A stretch of DNA of 64,000 nucleotides from contig CP048715.1 in assembly GCA_022641835.1 (NCBI GenBank), forward strand, positions 2,046,001 to 2,110,000. Reading direction: 5' to 3'. Every line of letters begins with the position of its first letter. Positions within the stretch are counted from its first letter, which is position 1. The stretch comes from Petasospora fabianii (taxonomy: Eukaryota; Ascomycota; Saccharomycetes; Phaffomycetales; Wickerhamomycetaceae). Made by a program: the position numbers and the translations under genes. Under the pieces are notes generated by a model. That model was not told the DNA's origin and searched no databases. It saw only the letters and a program-made list of their open reading frames with translations. Below, piece after piece: positions 35,648-45,721 of the stretch.

Positions 35648-35738
35648 TTTGAGTGTGCTCTGAGAGTACTATAAGCGTACCTGTGAGCGCGTACTGTAAG
35701 CGTACTGTAAGCGTACCATGAGCTTACTATGGGCATGC
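35648..35738. repeat. 11-bp minisatellite, about eight units
   Basis: Imperfect tandem units with consensus TGTAAGCGTAC. Two adjacent perfect copies lie at 35695-35716. Others vary at two to five positions, and one unit (35681-35694) has three extra bases. The array ends 75 bp beyond the WSC gene's stop. Confidence 0.85.
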
Positions 35739-35812
35739 CGACTCTTGATGTGGGCTCAAACATTTTAAACATATCCGACATTACCCCCATTATCAGAGCC
35801 AGTCAGTGCCAA

Positions 35813-37222
35813 TCAAGGATTCGTAACTTTCAATACCTTCCTCGAATAATCCTGACCATCATTCAAGCTCTCCACGTCCTCTTCCTCTTCAAATCTTCCA
35901 ACGTCTAATCTCTGATCAACATACGTACTCTCACCATTCTTATCAATGATTGGAGTACCGAAATCCGTACTAACCAACGAAACTTCTCTCTTATGACCAC
36001 CTCCAACTCCACCTGCAACATTTCTTCCCAATCTCGGTGATCCAGCTCCCTGTTTCTCACCAATCACTGTATCATCACCACCTGAACTGTTCGAATTGGT
36101 ATCAACAATATCATACTTCCCCGTAGGATATACAACCTCCTGACGTTCCGCATCCCATTCAACATCACTCTCATCATCGTCATTGTGTCTAGAGCCACCA
36201 ATACCACAACACATACCATGACAACAACACCAAATCAACATTGAAATGATTCCAACGGCAACGACACCAACAGCGGTAAATGTTCCGGCAACTTTACCCT
36301 TTGAATCGAAAAACGAATCGGATCCAGATGACGTACTGTTCGATGTGTTGGAATCATTGTTCGCCGCTAAGGCATTAGACGTCTCCACAACGACAACTGT
36401 CGTTTGTGCTGTGACAACTTCGGTTTGTGCATTCGTGATAGTGGCCATCGATGTGATGAAGGATGTGATGATCACTGGCGATGAGGACGAGGAGGAGGAG
36501 GAGGAGGAGGAGGAGGATGATGAGGATTTAGTTGATGAGGTGGATTTGGTGGATGGTGAGGATGAAGGGTGGGTGGATGAGCGAGAGCTTGTGGATGAGC
36601 TAGAGCTTGTGGATGAGCTAGAGCTTGTGGATGAAGTAGTCGGTGTGCTGGATGGAGTTGTTGTTGTGGATGTCGACGTCGGTGTCGAGCTTGTGGAGCT
36701 ACTCGTAGGAGAGTTGGAAGTCGTTGTCACCTCATTAGTTGATGGTGTTGTTGGATCAGTGTTTGTGTCTTCTTCCTGTGTCGAGGATGTTTGTTGTTGC
36801 TCACTCGTGCTCACTTGAGTTGGTTCAACTTGTGAGTTCTGAACCAATGATGTCGTCTGAGTCGTAGCACTACTCTGTTGCTGAGTAGATGTATCATCTG
36901 AACCAACAGTAGACTCTGGATTAGAAATTTCAATGTAACCATATGCTCCATTTCCAGCACACTGTTCACTTGGGTATCCTGGACAGCTAGCAGAACATTG
37001 TGATGAATCCAAAGTGTCAGCGGGGACAGCATTAGAACAGTAGCAGTCCTGATATGAGACAATCCCCATTGCATAGCCTTCTGCTGCACATGTGTCCCTA
37101 CACAGTCCATTGGACATGTAGATGCTGCTTTTGACGATTGATCCGCCAGTGTTAGAATTGGAACAGAGAGACAAGGCGGCACTGGCATATCTGACAAGGG
37201 CTAAGGAGACGATAAGACGCAT
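35813..37222 (-). CDS. WSC-type cell-wall integrity sensor
   Basis: 469 residues. A plasma-membrane mechanosensor that signals through Rho1/Pkc1. Order of parts: signal peptide (1-16, LIVSLALVRYASAAL), cysteine-rich WSC domain (about 17-100, with eight cysteines and blocks CRDTCAAEGY, YQDCYCSN and CSASCPGYPSEQCAG), a long Ser/Thr-rich O-mannosylated stalk (about 110-260, with an 18-bp coding repeat at about 36580-36635), a single transmembrane helix (about 315-335, VGVVAVGIISMLIW), then a juxtamembrane Cys/Gly cluster and a cytoplasmic tail. The tail carries a basic patch and ends in KVLKVTNP, like the conserved end of S. cerevisiae Wsc1-3 that binds Rom2. Which WSC paralogue (SLG1/WSC1, WSC2, WSC3) it matches cannot be settled by eye. 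Confidence 0.9.
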   Translation of the reverse strand: MRLIVSLALVRYASAALSLCSNSNTGGSIVKSSIYMSNGLCRDTCAAEGYAMGIVSYQDCYCSNAVPADTLDSSQCSASCPGYPSEQCAGNGAYGYIEISNPESTVGSDDTSTQQQSSATTQTTSLVQNSQVEPTQVSTSEQQQTSSTQEEDTNTDPTTPSTNEVTTTSNSPTSSSTSSTPTSTSTTTTPSSTPTTSSTSSSSSTSSSSSTSSRSSTHPSSSPSTKSTSSTKSSSSSSSSSSSSSSSSPVIITSFITSMATITNAQTEVVTAQTTVVVVETSNALAANNDSNTSNSTSSGSDSFFDSKGKVAGTFTAVGVVAVGIISMLIWCCCHGMCCGIGGSRHNDDDESDVEWDAERQEVVYPTGKYDIVDTNSNSSGGDDTVIGEKQGAGSPRLGRNVAGGVGGGHKREVSLVSTDFGTPIIDKNGESTYVDQRLDVGRFEEEEDVESLNDGQDYSRKVLKVTNP

Positions 37223-38752
37223 GGTTCAAGGGTTCAAATGTGTGTGTGAATTAAGGGATGGATGTCTGTCTCTTTTGACGGATCGTTTCTTTTGCAGATC
37301 TCAATCGACAAAGTAGAGAGCAAAGTGCTGATATATCTTATTTTGCAGCCCTATCTTACTCCGTAGATGAATTTGGCTAAGCTTGAAGAGAAGTGAAAAT
37401 TGTAGTTCCAAACAGTGATGTGCGTATATGGGAGCCTGATAAGCCGTGTGAACGTGAGAGATCTCGTGGGCTCGCACGGGCGGTTGTGGCACCAAAAAAA
37501 AAGGTCGGTGTTTTCTGATTACGATAAGTAGATGGGTGTTGTTCTGTGAATGCTGAGAATGTGCTTGTGGAGGTATTTCTTCCAAAGCCAGAGTACTTGG
37601 GTTCCTTATGACTGATTAAAAGTTCTTTGAGCGTGCCTGTTTGAGGATGGTCAAAAGATTTTATAGGGCTTCTCGCCTATGATGTAAAAGGTGCGCCCGG
37701 TGAAATTCGCAAGCGCGTGGGCGACTACACGAGCTTCCAAGGAGTCAGCAGCACAATCTCGCTCGGCTCTACGCGGCTCAAACCAGTTCTCAGTCTCACT
37801 GTTGTGACCTCCCGGTTTACAAGGATAATTTACTATAGGAAGATCTTGCTCCAGTTGACTTGTCTGAGCCGCGTTCCCGATGTCTCAGAAGCGATTACCA
37901 CTTCCTTCCTTTTTTTTTTTTTTTTCTTCAAAGCTCCCTGATCCATCGTGCACCTGCGCCCTCCGGCAACGCATAATGCCGCCAATTAGCCCCTTTGGGC
38001 AAATCTCCTGCAGCATAATCTCTCCTCGTCTTTTCGAAGGATGCTCACTCTGAAACGGCCGTGATGTCAATGTCAAACAGCTCCTCCGGACGACTCGGTA
38101 TCTTCGAGGGGATTTGGATTCTCTCCGCTTCTACAATTATTGCTGATCAGACGTATCGTTAATCCTTTTCAACTTAAAGTTCGTGGAATACGGCACAGTT
38201 TCCCAAAAAGGAGCAACGCACAACTGCTTTAGGCAGCCACTGGAACGCTAAACCCTGGAAATCCTCGCATATAGCTCGTCCCTTTGCGCGCCTTGTTATC
38301 TGCCATGAAACCTTTAATCTCAACAAATAATATCGGCATATCAGGGATTGGTATCCACTAAGCGCTCACGGTTCTTTACACGCCGTTCCAGGACCGCAGG
38401 TTCCATTAGGCTCGTAGGACAACTGCACCACAGCCTAATATCTAGTGGCACCGCCAAACTCTACGCATAGACACTTATTACTTGCCATTTTTATAATACC
38501 CCATCCTTCACTCTCCACTCTTAACAATAAAGAAAAACGCTGCATCCTTAGGCGGGCACTGCAATTGGACAGTGTTCCACACATGGAGACAGGCAAACTT
38601 TGCGATGCAGGGTGACAGCAAAGTTATGGAGTAATTGTCACATCCACAATGCCACACCCTTGGTTAGACCCAGCTTTGTGAGCAACAGTGGGCTCATCAA
38701 GGACGCGGGATCCGCAATCTTTCGTATAACCATCAGGGCGGGGCGATCATCA

Positions 38753-38791
38753 TATATCACCTATCACATATCACCTATCACCCTTATCACC
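38753..38791. repeat. Short TATCACC-type tandem repeat
   Basis: Four to five loosely repeated TATCAC(C) units lie inside the gene desert. A minor simple repeat. Confidence 0.7.
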
Positions 38792-39720
38792 TAGAGAACA
38801 TCAATCGCAGCGCCCGCCACTCTTACAGAGAGCCTGGCACTCAACTAGGGGCAATAAACACAACACAGCAATCAGAAACACTGGCAGCAGCTCCCATACA
38901 AATGCACCGACCACATTACTCCCCTAGCCCAACTCCTCGAGTTGCTGAGCCGATAATGTACCCGGCTGGTAAAACTTGATGCATTCAAAACAGGCAGCCG
39001 CACGCTGCACCACTGTAATGATCTGCACTGGAAAGAACAATAAAGAGCAAACAGCACAGACTCGTCATCCAGATCCGGGACCCACACTACGCGCACCGGG
39101 AGCATCCATCGATTAGTATGGTATTGCCATTAGATGGACAGCGCTTATCCCTTATCGGGCCCAAAACATAGTGTAGTAAATATGGCCGTGCTACCAATTG
39201 GGTACAACACCGTACTGCGCGTGGCACTTGACACCGACACCAGCACCAAGAAAAAGAGGCACAAAATGCGTCAAGGACAATAGCTCATTTATATCCCTAT
39301 ATGAACTCTATATCGGTGGTCAGGTACACTCTATTTCCGAAATGGTATGTTATGGCGTATACCATAAACACGGAACTGCAGAGCTCAATATTGAAACAAT
39401 AGTATTATATGTGACAGATTGGTCCAAAGATGTACGGGTTTAAGCGGCCCCTTATGCTGATTAGCAGTCAATATTTAAAATATAACCTGGTAGGAATTAT
39501 TTGTGTTGTGAGTTTTGGATGAATCAAGCCCTCTTCTTTCACAACATGTGTCTTGAAAGGGACAAATTAGAGAACAGCCCAGCCCATGCAGGGTCTATAT
39601 TTTTAGTCGACCCTAATACGTCAAGCTATGGGTGTGGATTTAGCACCAAAGGGGCTTTTCCAGGGCTCTATTTTTGCTCCAGTAAAACTGTAGATAAGGG
39701 CCTGGCCATTTTCTAGATTA

Positions 39721-39960
39721 TTCCAGTTGCAATAAGGATGAGAACAGCGAATTTTGTCTCAAAATAGAACTTCAATATTCAAACTTATCCAAAAAGTCGA
39801 AATGTATCTCTCAATTTATTTAGTTGATTCTAAAATTTACTACCTCAACATATGTTTTCAAAGAATACTAATGTAGATTAAATGTTTAGTATTCATTTGT
39901 AGTATCAGCTTATGGCTAGCAAGCTAATTATCATTTAATACACCGTTATCAGCGGCAATA
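39721..39960. other. AT-rich trough, candidate centromere core
   Basis: Counting by hand, GC in successive 60-base blocks is 33, 23, 23 and 37 percent (about 29 percent over 240 bases), against 42-45 percent in the two blocks before and 55 percent in the block after. It is the strongest local dip I found and lies near the middle of the 5-kb gene desert. Centromeres of Kuraishia capsulata were assigned to GC-poor troughs, so the same reading is reasonable here. It holds a perfect 9-bp inverted repeat (arms 39863-39871 and 39886-39894). Confidence 0.45.
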
Positions 39961-42163
39961 GTGAAATTTTGAAAGATTGCGCACCTAAGCGCCGCTTCCC
40001 CAGGCCCACGCGAGTTGAACGATCTGTACCTTTTCCGCGCGATCGATCCTCACATAATAGCAGCTCGCGAAGTGCCATTGTCACTCTTAGTTATGGGTAC
40101 CGACAGTTTTTAAAGTCATTGGTGGAAGGCTTAAAGTGCGTACAAGCTGACAGTTACGATATGAGTGTTCTGTTATGTATAGACTTCTGTGGTGGCCTGA
40201 GACTCTCACGAAACGCAGACATAGTGTCAGGCCAAACTGGGGCCGAACTAGGTCACTTGAGAGGTCACAGAGTTTGATCTGTTAAAGCTTAGATGCTAAA
40301 TGCGGTAGGTATGACTTGGACCACTCTAAGCAGCTCTTTTGATCATTCATGATATTCATTCCCTTCTCGTAGCTAGCGAAATTATTATAATGAGTCACGA
40401 GAAGCTTCGATATCGTACATCATGCTCTTAAAAGGGACCACCTTATAGGCAACATGTGAACCGAACTCTCTTTTGAGCTCAAGACATGTCAACACCTGGT
40501 CCAGCTTGTAAAGTGTCTGAATGGTTAGTCCTGTGATACAGAGTATAAAGCTCTCCCAACAAAGACACGAGATTGAGTGCAGAGATGGTAATCACGTACT
40601 TACCGATGTAAGAACAGTCCGTGCCTGTGACCACGACACTACAGCACCGGCGAGGTTGATCCGTCACTCTCAGCTCTAGAGCTATTGACACCCCAGTATA
40701 TCCCTCAATAGCCGATTTAACCCGATCTGATAAGACTATAACGTGGATAGCTCTTAAGGGAACGAAAGGCTGAAAGCTAAGAGTAGAAACACAAGCTGTA
40801 TGCACGCGGGCCGCCTGCGATAGATCATTTCGGCTTTAAGCTCAATGCGCTTGTACATGCGTCTCTCACATCCTCGATTCGAAGCTTCCAGTGGGGTACT
40901 GCTTGCAAAAGACATTGGTTTCAGATGGAGCGTTCCTGTAATTTAGCTTATGGCGAGTCATGACCGGAAATTGTATCAACTACACCCATGATACTTGTCA
41001 GGTGCTTGCAGCTGAAGATCAGGGCATGTTAATTGACCGCGCGCTACTGCTCTTTAGCCATAGTACGTCCAGACACGAAGCGTCCTTTAGTATTCACAAA
41101 AGCACCAATGTGTCAATCACCAAGAAATGAGGAGTCAACCATTGTATTGTTTGAATCAAGACCTCTCTCCAGACCTGTGCATGTACGAATGGGTCATCTA
41201 TGGTTCCTGAATCCAACCAGAAGGACAATCATGCATTTACAAGTCTTGAATCACCTCTAGGAGAAGCAATCGTATAAAATCGCTCGGAAAATAGGCATCT
41301 GAAGACAGACACCATCGTACAGCCATCTTCTGTGCCTGTATTGGGGGTCGTTGTCCTGTCTTGTCCCATAAGGGATGATCAGGAGTGTGCGGTATGCGCA
41401 ACACGCCCTGGCCTACGCCTAATGGACTCTCTACGCTATGGCCACGAGGCATCCCGAAAGACGGAGGTGCAAGTCCGAACACGCTAAAGTCAAGATACCC
41501 CGCCAATAAAGTAGGATCAGCCACTCAATCACTGATGGAGGGGCATGGGGGAGGGGCAACCCAGCAGACGTGGTGTGCGGCGTGGCATACCAAAGACATA
41601 CTCAATTATTTGTTCCGTGATAGCCATGTGTTTCTCCATTGAAAGTAGCTGATCACTCTATCAATGGCGAACTTGGCTAAGAGTCTTTCGGAGTGATTAC
41701 CCCGTGCTGAGTTTTTTTTTAATGCGCCGTGGAATCGTGGTGGTGATGGACCTCTGTGCTCCACATACTGCCCCTCCATTACGTAAGCTCAAAAAGTGTC
41801 GGAGTTGGGGTTTCGGAGTAAAGAACGAGGGTTTTGAAGGCTGAAAAAAAGTGATTCTAGGGCTAATTGCCTCTCCGGAGTTGATTCCAGGAGTGCAATT
41901 GGGCAAGAAGTATCTTTAAGTACTACTAATGAGCCACCAAGTAATTAGTGGTCCTCTTGGAGTCCGAGAGTTTAGAAATCCTGGATCTGAGGGTGTTTTG
42001 TCTTTAAAGTCCGAGGCGCATCTTTAATGCATGGCCGACGCGGGCGAACCAGGTCTGGCATTTGAACTGTTGGCAGTGAGCCTATAGGAATCAACCGAAA
42101 CAGACATATCGCAGTAGTGGTTTGTCCGTACCCCGAACAAGTTTACATCTGCCTGGGAAAAAG

Positions 42164-42169
42164 TATAAA
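42164..42169 (+). promoter_or_regulatory. TATA box of the mitochondrial ADH gene
   Basis: TATAAA in the context AAGTATAAAAG, 92 bp before the ATG at 42256. Confidence 0.75.
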
Positions 42170-42255
42170 AGTCCGACAACCGCCCACTATCAGAGCCCAA
42201 GGGACATTCCTACGCGCGGAGAGACTGTTGCCACAACCTGTATCCATATCACACC

Positions 42256-43365
42256 ATGCTCAGAACACAGTTGAGAACTGCCTTCAGACCACAATTTATC
42301 AGAGGCCTCGCCACTGCCCCAGCCATCCCACAGACCCAGAAGGGTGTCATCTTCTACGAGAACGGTGGTAAGCTCGAGTACAAGGACCTCCCAGTCCCAA
42401 CCCCAAAGCCAAACGAAATTTTGATCAATGTTAAGTACTCCGGTGTCTGCCACACTGATTTGCACGCTTGGAAGGGTGACTGGCCATTGCCAGTTAAGCT
42501 CCCACTCGTCGGTGGTCACGAGGGTGCTGGTATCGTTGTTGCCAAGGGTTCCGAGGTTACCAACTTCGAGATTGGTGACTACGCCGGTATTAAGTGGTTG
42601 AACGGTTCCTGTATGTCTTGTGAGCTCTGTGAGAAGGGTTACGAGTCTAACTGTTTGGAGGCTGACCTTTCCGGTTACACCCACGATGGTTCCTTCCAGC
42701 AGTACGCTACTGCTGACGCTGTCCAGGCCGCTAAGATCCCACAGGGTACTAACTTGGCCGAGATTGCCCCAATTCTCTGTGCCGGTGTCACCGTCTACAA
42801 GGCTTTGAAGACAGCTGACTTGAAGCCAGGTCAGTGGGTTGCCATCTCTGGTGCCGCTGGTGGTCTTGGTTCCCTTGCTGTCCAGTACGCTACTGCCATG
42901 GGTCTCAGAGTTTTGGGTATCGACGGTGGTGAGGAGAAGAAGAAGCTCTTCCACTCTCTCGGTGGTGAGATCTTCATCGACTTCACCAAGGAGAAGAACG
43001 TTGTTGAGGCTATCCAGAATGCTACTCAGGGTGGTCCACACGGTGTCATCAACGTCTCCGTTGCTGAGGCTGCTATCTCTCAGTCCACTGAGTACGTCAG
43101 ACCAACCGGTACCGTCGTTCTTGTTGGTTTGCCAGCTGGTGCCGTCTGCAAGTCTGAGGTCTTCTCCCACGTCGTCAAGTCCATTCAGATCAAGGGTTCT
43201 TACGTCGGTAACAGAGCTGACACCAGAGAGGCTATTGACTTCTTCACCAGAGGTCTTGTCAAGTCTCCAATGAAGGTTGTTGGTCTCTCTACTCTTCCAG
43301 AGATTTACGAGCTTATGGAGCAGGGTAAGATCTTGGGTCGTTACGTCGTTGACACTGAGAACTAA
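42256..43365 (+). CDS. ADH3: Mitochondrial alcohol dehydrogenase (ADH3-like)
   Basis: 369 residues. Zinc-dependent NAD+ alcohol dehydrogenase interconverting ethanol and acetaldehyde. The extra N-terminus ([21 protein letters not shown], about 1-22) is Arg-rich without acids and reads as a mitochondrial matrix presequence, as in S. cerevisiae Adh3; the mature protein starts near [17 protein letters not shown]. Catalytic zinc ligands are in [16 protein letters not shown] and GGHEGAG; the four structural-zinc cysteines are kept in [17 protein letters not shown]. Rossmann motif [13 protein letters not shown]. The acidic residue in GIDGG fits NAD+ use. Codon bias is extreme (GGT, AAG, GTC/GTT, TTG/CTC), marking a very highly expressed gene. 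A TATA box lies 92 bp upstream. The 326-codon frame on the opposite strand is a by-product of that bias. Confidence 0.95.
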   Translation: MLRTQLRTAFRPQFIRGLATAPAIPQTQKGVIFYENGGKLEYKDLPVPTPKPNEILINVKYSGVCHTDLHAWKGDWPLPVKLPLVGGHEGAGIVVAKGSEVTNFEIGDYAGIKWLNGSCMSCELCEKGYESNCLEADLSGYTHDGSFQQYATADAVQAAKIPQGTNLAEIAPILCAGVTVYKALKTADLKPGQWVAISGAAGGLGSLAVQYATAMGLRVLGIDGGEEKKKLFHSLGGEIFIDFTKEKNVVEAIQNATQGGPHGVINVSVAEAAISQSTEYVRPTGTVVLVGLPAGAVCKSEVFSHVVKSIQIKGSYVGNRADTREAIDFFTRGLVKSPMKVVGLSTLPEIYELMEQGKILGRYVVDTEN

Positions 43366-44809
43366 GCCGTTTTCTTAGTATTGAGATGCAAGTCTTGGTT
43401 GTGCTTCGATAGTATACCAGGGTTCTTTCTCTCTTATAAATGATTCACACGTTAAGACTTGCATTGTAGTTCACGATCACCAAGAGGCAGCTATAGTTCG
43501 GCAAGGTGCAAACCATTAGTCCTCAGCTTCACATGTTGACTGCTTCCGCTATATAAACCTCTGACTCTTCGTGAGATTCTGCGATGAGATGCTGAAGTGC
43601 GTGGCGCACATAACCGCCAACACCCTGCGTAGAAGTTGTCACGTTAATAGGGAGGGCGCTTGATTTACCGCTATGGAGCCTGAAGACAAGATACATATAT
43701 TCAGCTCTAAAATGTAGAGGTCGTCTATGAGCCAAAGAACAAAAAAAACCCGAGCACACTTAATTGAACACCATGTACCTGTTGACTTGAAACATGAGTG
43801 GGGTATATTGGACGTGGTAACGGATTATCAAGGGTCTTTTATCTGTGGTGGAAATTGGTTGCAAATACAGCATTTCTCAGCAGGTCGCTTCTTTGTCGTC
43901 TGTATCGTGACACTTGTAAGGTTCGTGTGTTACTACACAGTGACTAATGCGAGGCACAGTGGCTTTTATTATTTGTGGCACTCATGGATTGATGCCATTC
44001 CCTTCTCGGATTTTGTGTTCAACTATTCAGGGGAATGGATCACTGGCTCTCTTGGAGAGGTACTGGGGACGAAGCACTTGGCACCGAGAGCACGAGAGGT
44101 TCGCCCGATCACCAATCAATACAAGGAGACAATTAATCAATGTTCCAACAGTAGAGAGGAGAATGCCATATATACATTGGAGTCTGATTCGAACAGTAGC
44201 TGATGATTCAAGAACTCTGGCCAGTTACTCATGAGACTGAACACTTGTTCCCATGCATCAAGCATAGACTATTCCCGTCTTACAATAAGTGCCGTAATCG
44301 CTGATCACCGCTAAGGAGCTTAACTAGCCAATTTGCGAGCACGATGCCAGCCCTGATAAACCACCTCGAACTTAAGAGAGTCAGATTTGCTGGCACAGTA
44401 CACACACACGAGAGACACCACAGTCGGCCAGAGCGGACAATGCGGCAGGGTGCTTTTCCGGTTGGATCATCGCTCCGTACAGCCGTTCCGGTCCACAGCT
44501 CACCACAGAAGTGCAGTACGTGTTGTTTGTTATGTTTTCGCTCCTCAGCATGTTGATGACCCTGATAAAGGGTTGGAACATTAAAAGGGATTGACTTACA
44601 CACTGGTGAAGCCCAGGATTCATCAAAGGGGACGATGCGGGGATTCCGATCCGGGCTCCGATAAGACGCGAGAGCAACACAAGTTTAACCACCACACGAG
44701 AAAAGAAGGGATAACTACAACATGATAAAGTGAAAATAACTAGTTACAAGCGTTAGAGTGGAATATTAACTTAATCTTTCTAGAGTCAATCTATGTTCGT
44801 TTAAGTTGC
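43366..44809. other. 1.4-kb intergenic region (ADH / ADP-ATP carrier)
   Basis: Tail-to-tail gap between ADH and the minus-strand ADP/ATP carrier, unusually long for convergent genes. It contains a PAC-like GCGATGAG (43581-43588) and a 158-codon ATG frame at 43727-44203, listed separately as doubtful. The stretch 44280-44700 is GC-balanced with many short frames on both strands. No tRNA or other RNA identified. Confidence 0.5.
43727..44203 (+). CDS. Doubtful orphan ORF
   Basis: 158 codons starting with ATG (MSQRTKKTRAHL). No similarity recognised. One hydrophobic segment (FFVVCIVTLVRFVCYY) is near residues 54-70. Codon use is unbiased and rare codons are frequent, unlike its neighbours, so it may be random. 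It gains slight support from lying in an unusually long convergent gap with a PAC-like motif 140 bp upstream. Confidence 0.2.
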   Translation: MSQRTKKTRAHLIEHHVPVDLKHEWGILDVVTDYQGSFICGGNWLQIQHFSAGRFFVVCIVTLVRFVCYYTVTNARHSGFYYLWHSWIDAIPFSDFVFNYSGEWITGSLGEVLGTKHLAPRAREVRPITNQYKETINQCSNSREENAIYTLESDSNSS

Positions 44810-45721
44810 TTATTTGAACTTCTTACCGAACATGATAACCTGCAACTGGTCGTAAAGGGAGATAACACCAGCACCGGCGACACCTCTCAGAATGTTAGCA
44901 CCGCAACCCTTGAACAAGGACTTGACACCCTCAGCAGCGACAATCTTCTTGAAAGCGTCGAAAGCACCGTTGTACTTAACGGCCTGACCAGAGGTCATCA
45001 TCATTCTTCTTCTGACAGTGTCCAATGGGTAGGAAGCGGTAGAAGCACCGGTGGTGACACACCAACCGAGAAGGAAGGAAGCCAAGAAGGAGCCCTCAAG
45101 GGAACCAGTCAAAAGAACTGGCTTCAAGGAGTCGTAAAGACCGAAGTAGAGACCTCTGTAGACAACAATACCAACAACAGATGGCAAGAAACCTCTGTAC
45201 AAACCAGCAATACCGTCAGAAGCAAGAGTCTTCTTGTAAACATCGAACAAACCGTTGAACTGTCTCTCACCAGTACCCTTGGTGGACTTAGCATCGTTAG
45301 CCAATCTGGTTCTGGCGTAGTCAAGAGAGTAGACGAACAAAAGGGAAGAACCACCAGCAAGACCACCGGAAGCCAAGTTACCGGCGAACCACTTCCAGTA
45401 GCCCTCGTCCTTCTTGAAACCGAACATAGCTTTGAACTTGTCCTTGAAGGCGAAGTTAAGAGCCTGGGTTGGGAAGTAACGGATAACGTTAGCGGTGTTA
45501 CCTCTCCAGAAGGAAACGAGACCCTCATCAGCGGAGGTTCTCTTGAAACAGTCGACGATACCGGAGTATCTTCTGTCGAGACGACCCTGCTTGATCATCT
45601 CATCCTGGTTCTGGATGAGAAGCTTGACTCTCTCAATTGGAGCGGCAGCGGTCTTGGAGATGGCGGCGGAGACACCACCCATCATGAAGTCGACGAAGAA
45701 AGAGGATTTCTGCTCAGACAT
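44810..45721 (-). CDS. PET9: Mitochondrial ADP/ATP carrier
   Basis: 303 residues. Exchanges cytosolic ADP for matrix ATP across the inner mitochondrial membrane. Three mitochondrial-carrier repeats are present, each starting with the P-x-[DE]-x-x-[KR] type helix end: [13 protein letters not shown] (about 27-39), [12 protein letters not shown] and [12 protein letters not shown]. The last is the RRRMMM signature unique to ADP/ATP carriers. Six transmembrane helices are expected. The N-terminus ([16 protein letters not shown]) is short, as in Aac-type carriers. Codon bias is extreme, consistent with an abundant protein. A TATAAAG on its strand lies about 85 bp before the ATG, and six CCAAT boxes lie within 700 bp upstream, fitting respiratory (Hap-type) control. 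The S. cerevisiae names PET9/AAC2 are used as the closest; orthology to AAC1 or AAC3 is not excluded. Confidence 0.96.
   Translation of the reverse strand: MSEQKSSFFVDFMMGGVSAAISKTAAAPIERVKLLIQNQDEMIKQGRLDRRYSGIVDCFKRTSADEGLVSFWRGNTANVIRYFPTQALNFAFKDKFKAMFGFKKDEGYWKWFAGNLASGGLAGGSSLLFVYSLDYARTRLANDAKSTKGTGERQFNGLFDVYKKTLASDGIAGLYRGFLPSVVGIVVYRGLYFGLYDSLKPVLLTGSLEGSFLASFLLGWCVTTGASTASYPLDTVRRRMMMTSGQAVKYNGAFDAFKKIVAAEGVKSLFKGCGANILRGVAGAGVISLYDQLQVIMFGKKFK

Larger units (their letters stand above)
34925..35812. other. Intergenic region with GC-rich block, poly-A tract and minisatellite
   Basis: About 890 bases between the unknown gene's 5' end and the WSC gene's 3' end, both on the minus strand. 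A GC-rich block (about 35070-35155) is followed by the poly-A tract and the 11-bp tandem repeats listed separately. No coding potential. Confidence 0.6.
37223..42255. other. 5-kb gene desert; candidate centromeric region
   Basis: About 5 kb without any supportable gene, in a window where most gaps are under 1 kb. All frames are under about 110 codons, and many lack ATG. It contains a poly-T run (37910-37925), a TATCACC-type short repeat (about 38753-38791), the AT-rich trough at 39721-39960, and splice-like signals on the minus strand (40517-40603). The left about 400 bp serve as the WSC gene promoter and the right about 200 bp as the ADH promoter. Confidence 0.7.

Noticed and set aside
36246-36818. 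Acidic 190-codon plus-strand frame with EEEEE runs
   Set aside because: Complement of the Ser/Thr-rich stalk of the WSC sensor; the runs come from reversed serine codons.
37223-42255. Gene desert as a degenerate transposon or LTR element
   Set aside because: I found no terminal repeats, no integrase, transposase or polymerase-like frames, and no target duplications. All frames are short and unrelated.
42190-43170. 326-codon minus-strand frame
   Set aside because: Antisense to the highly expressed ADH gene, rich in Thr/Ser/Leu/Asp as expected for reversed biased codons. No family resemblance.
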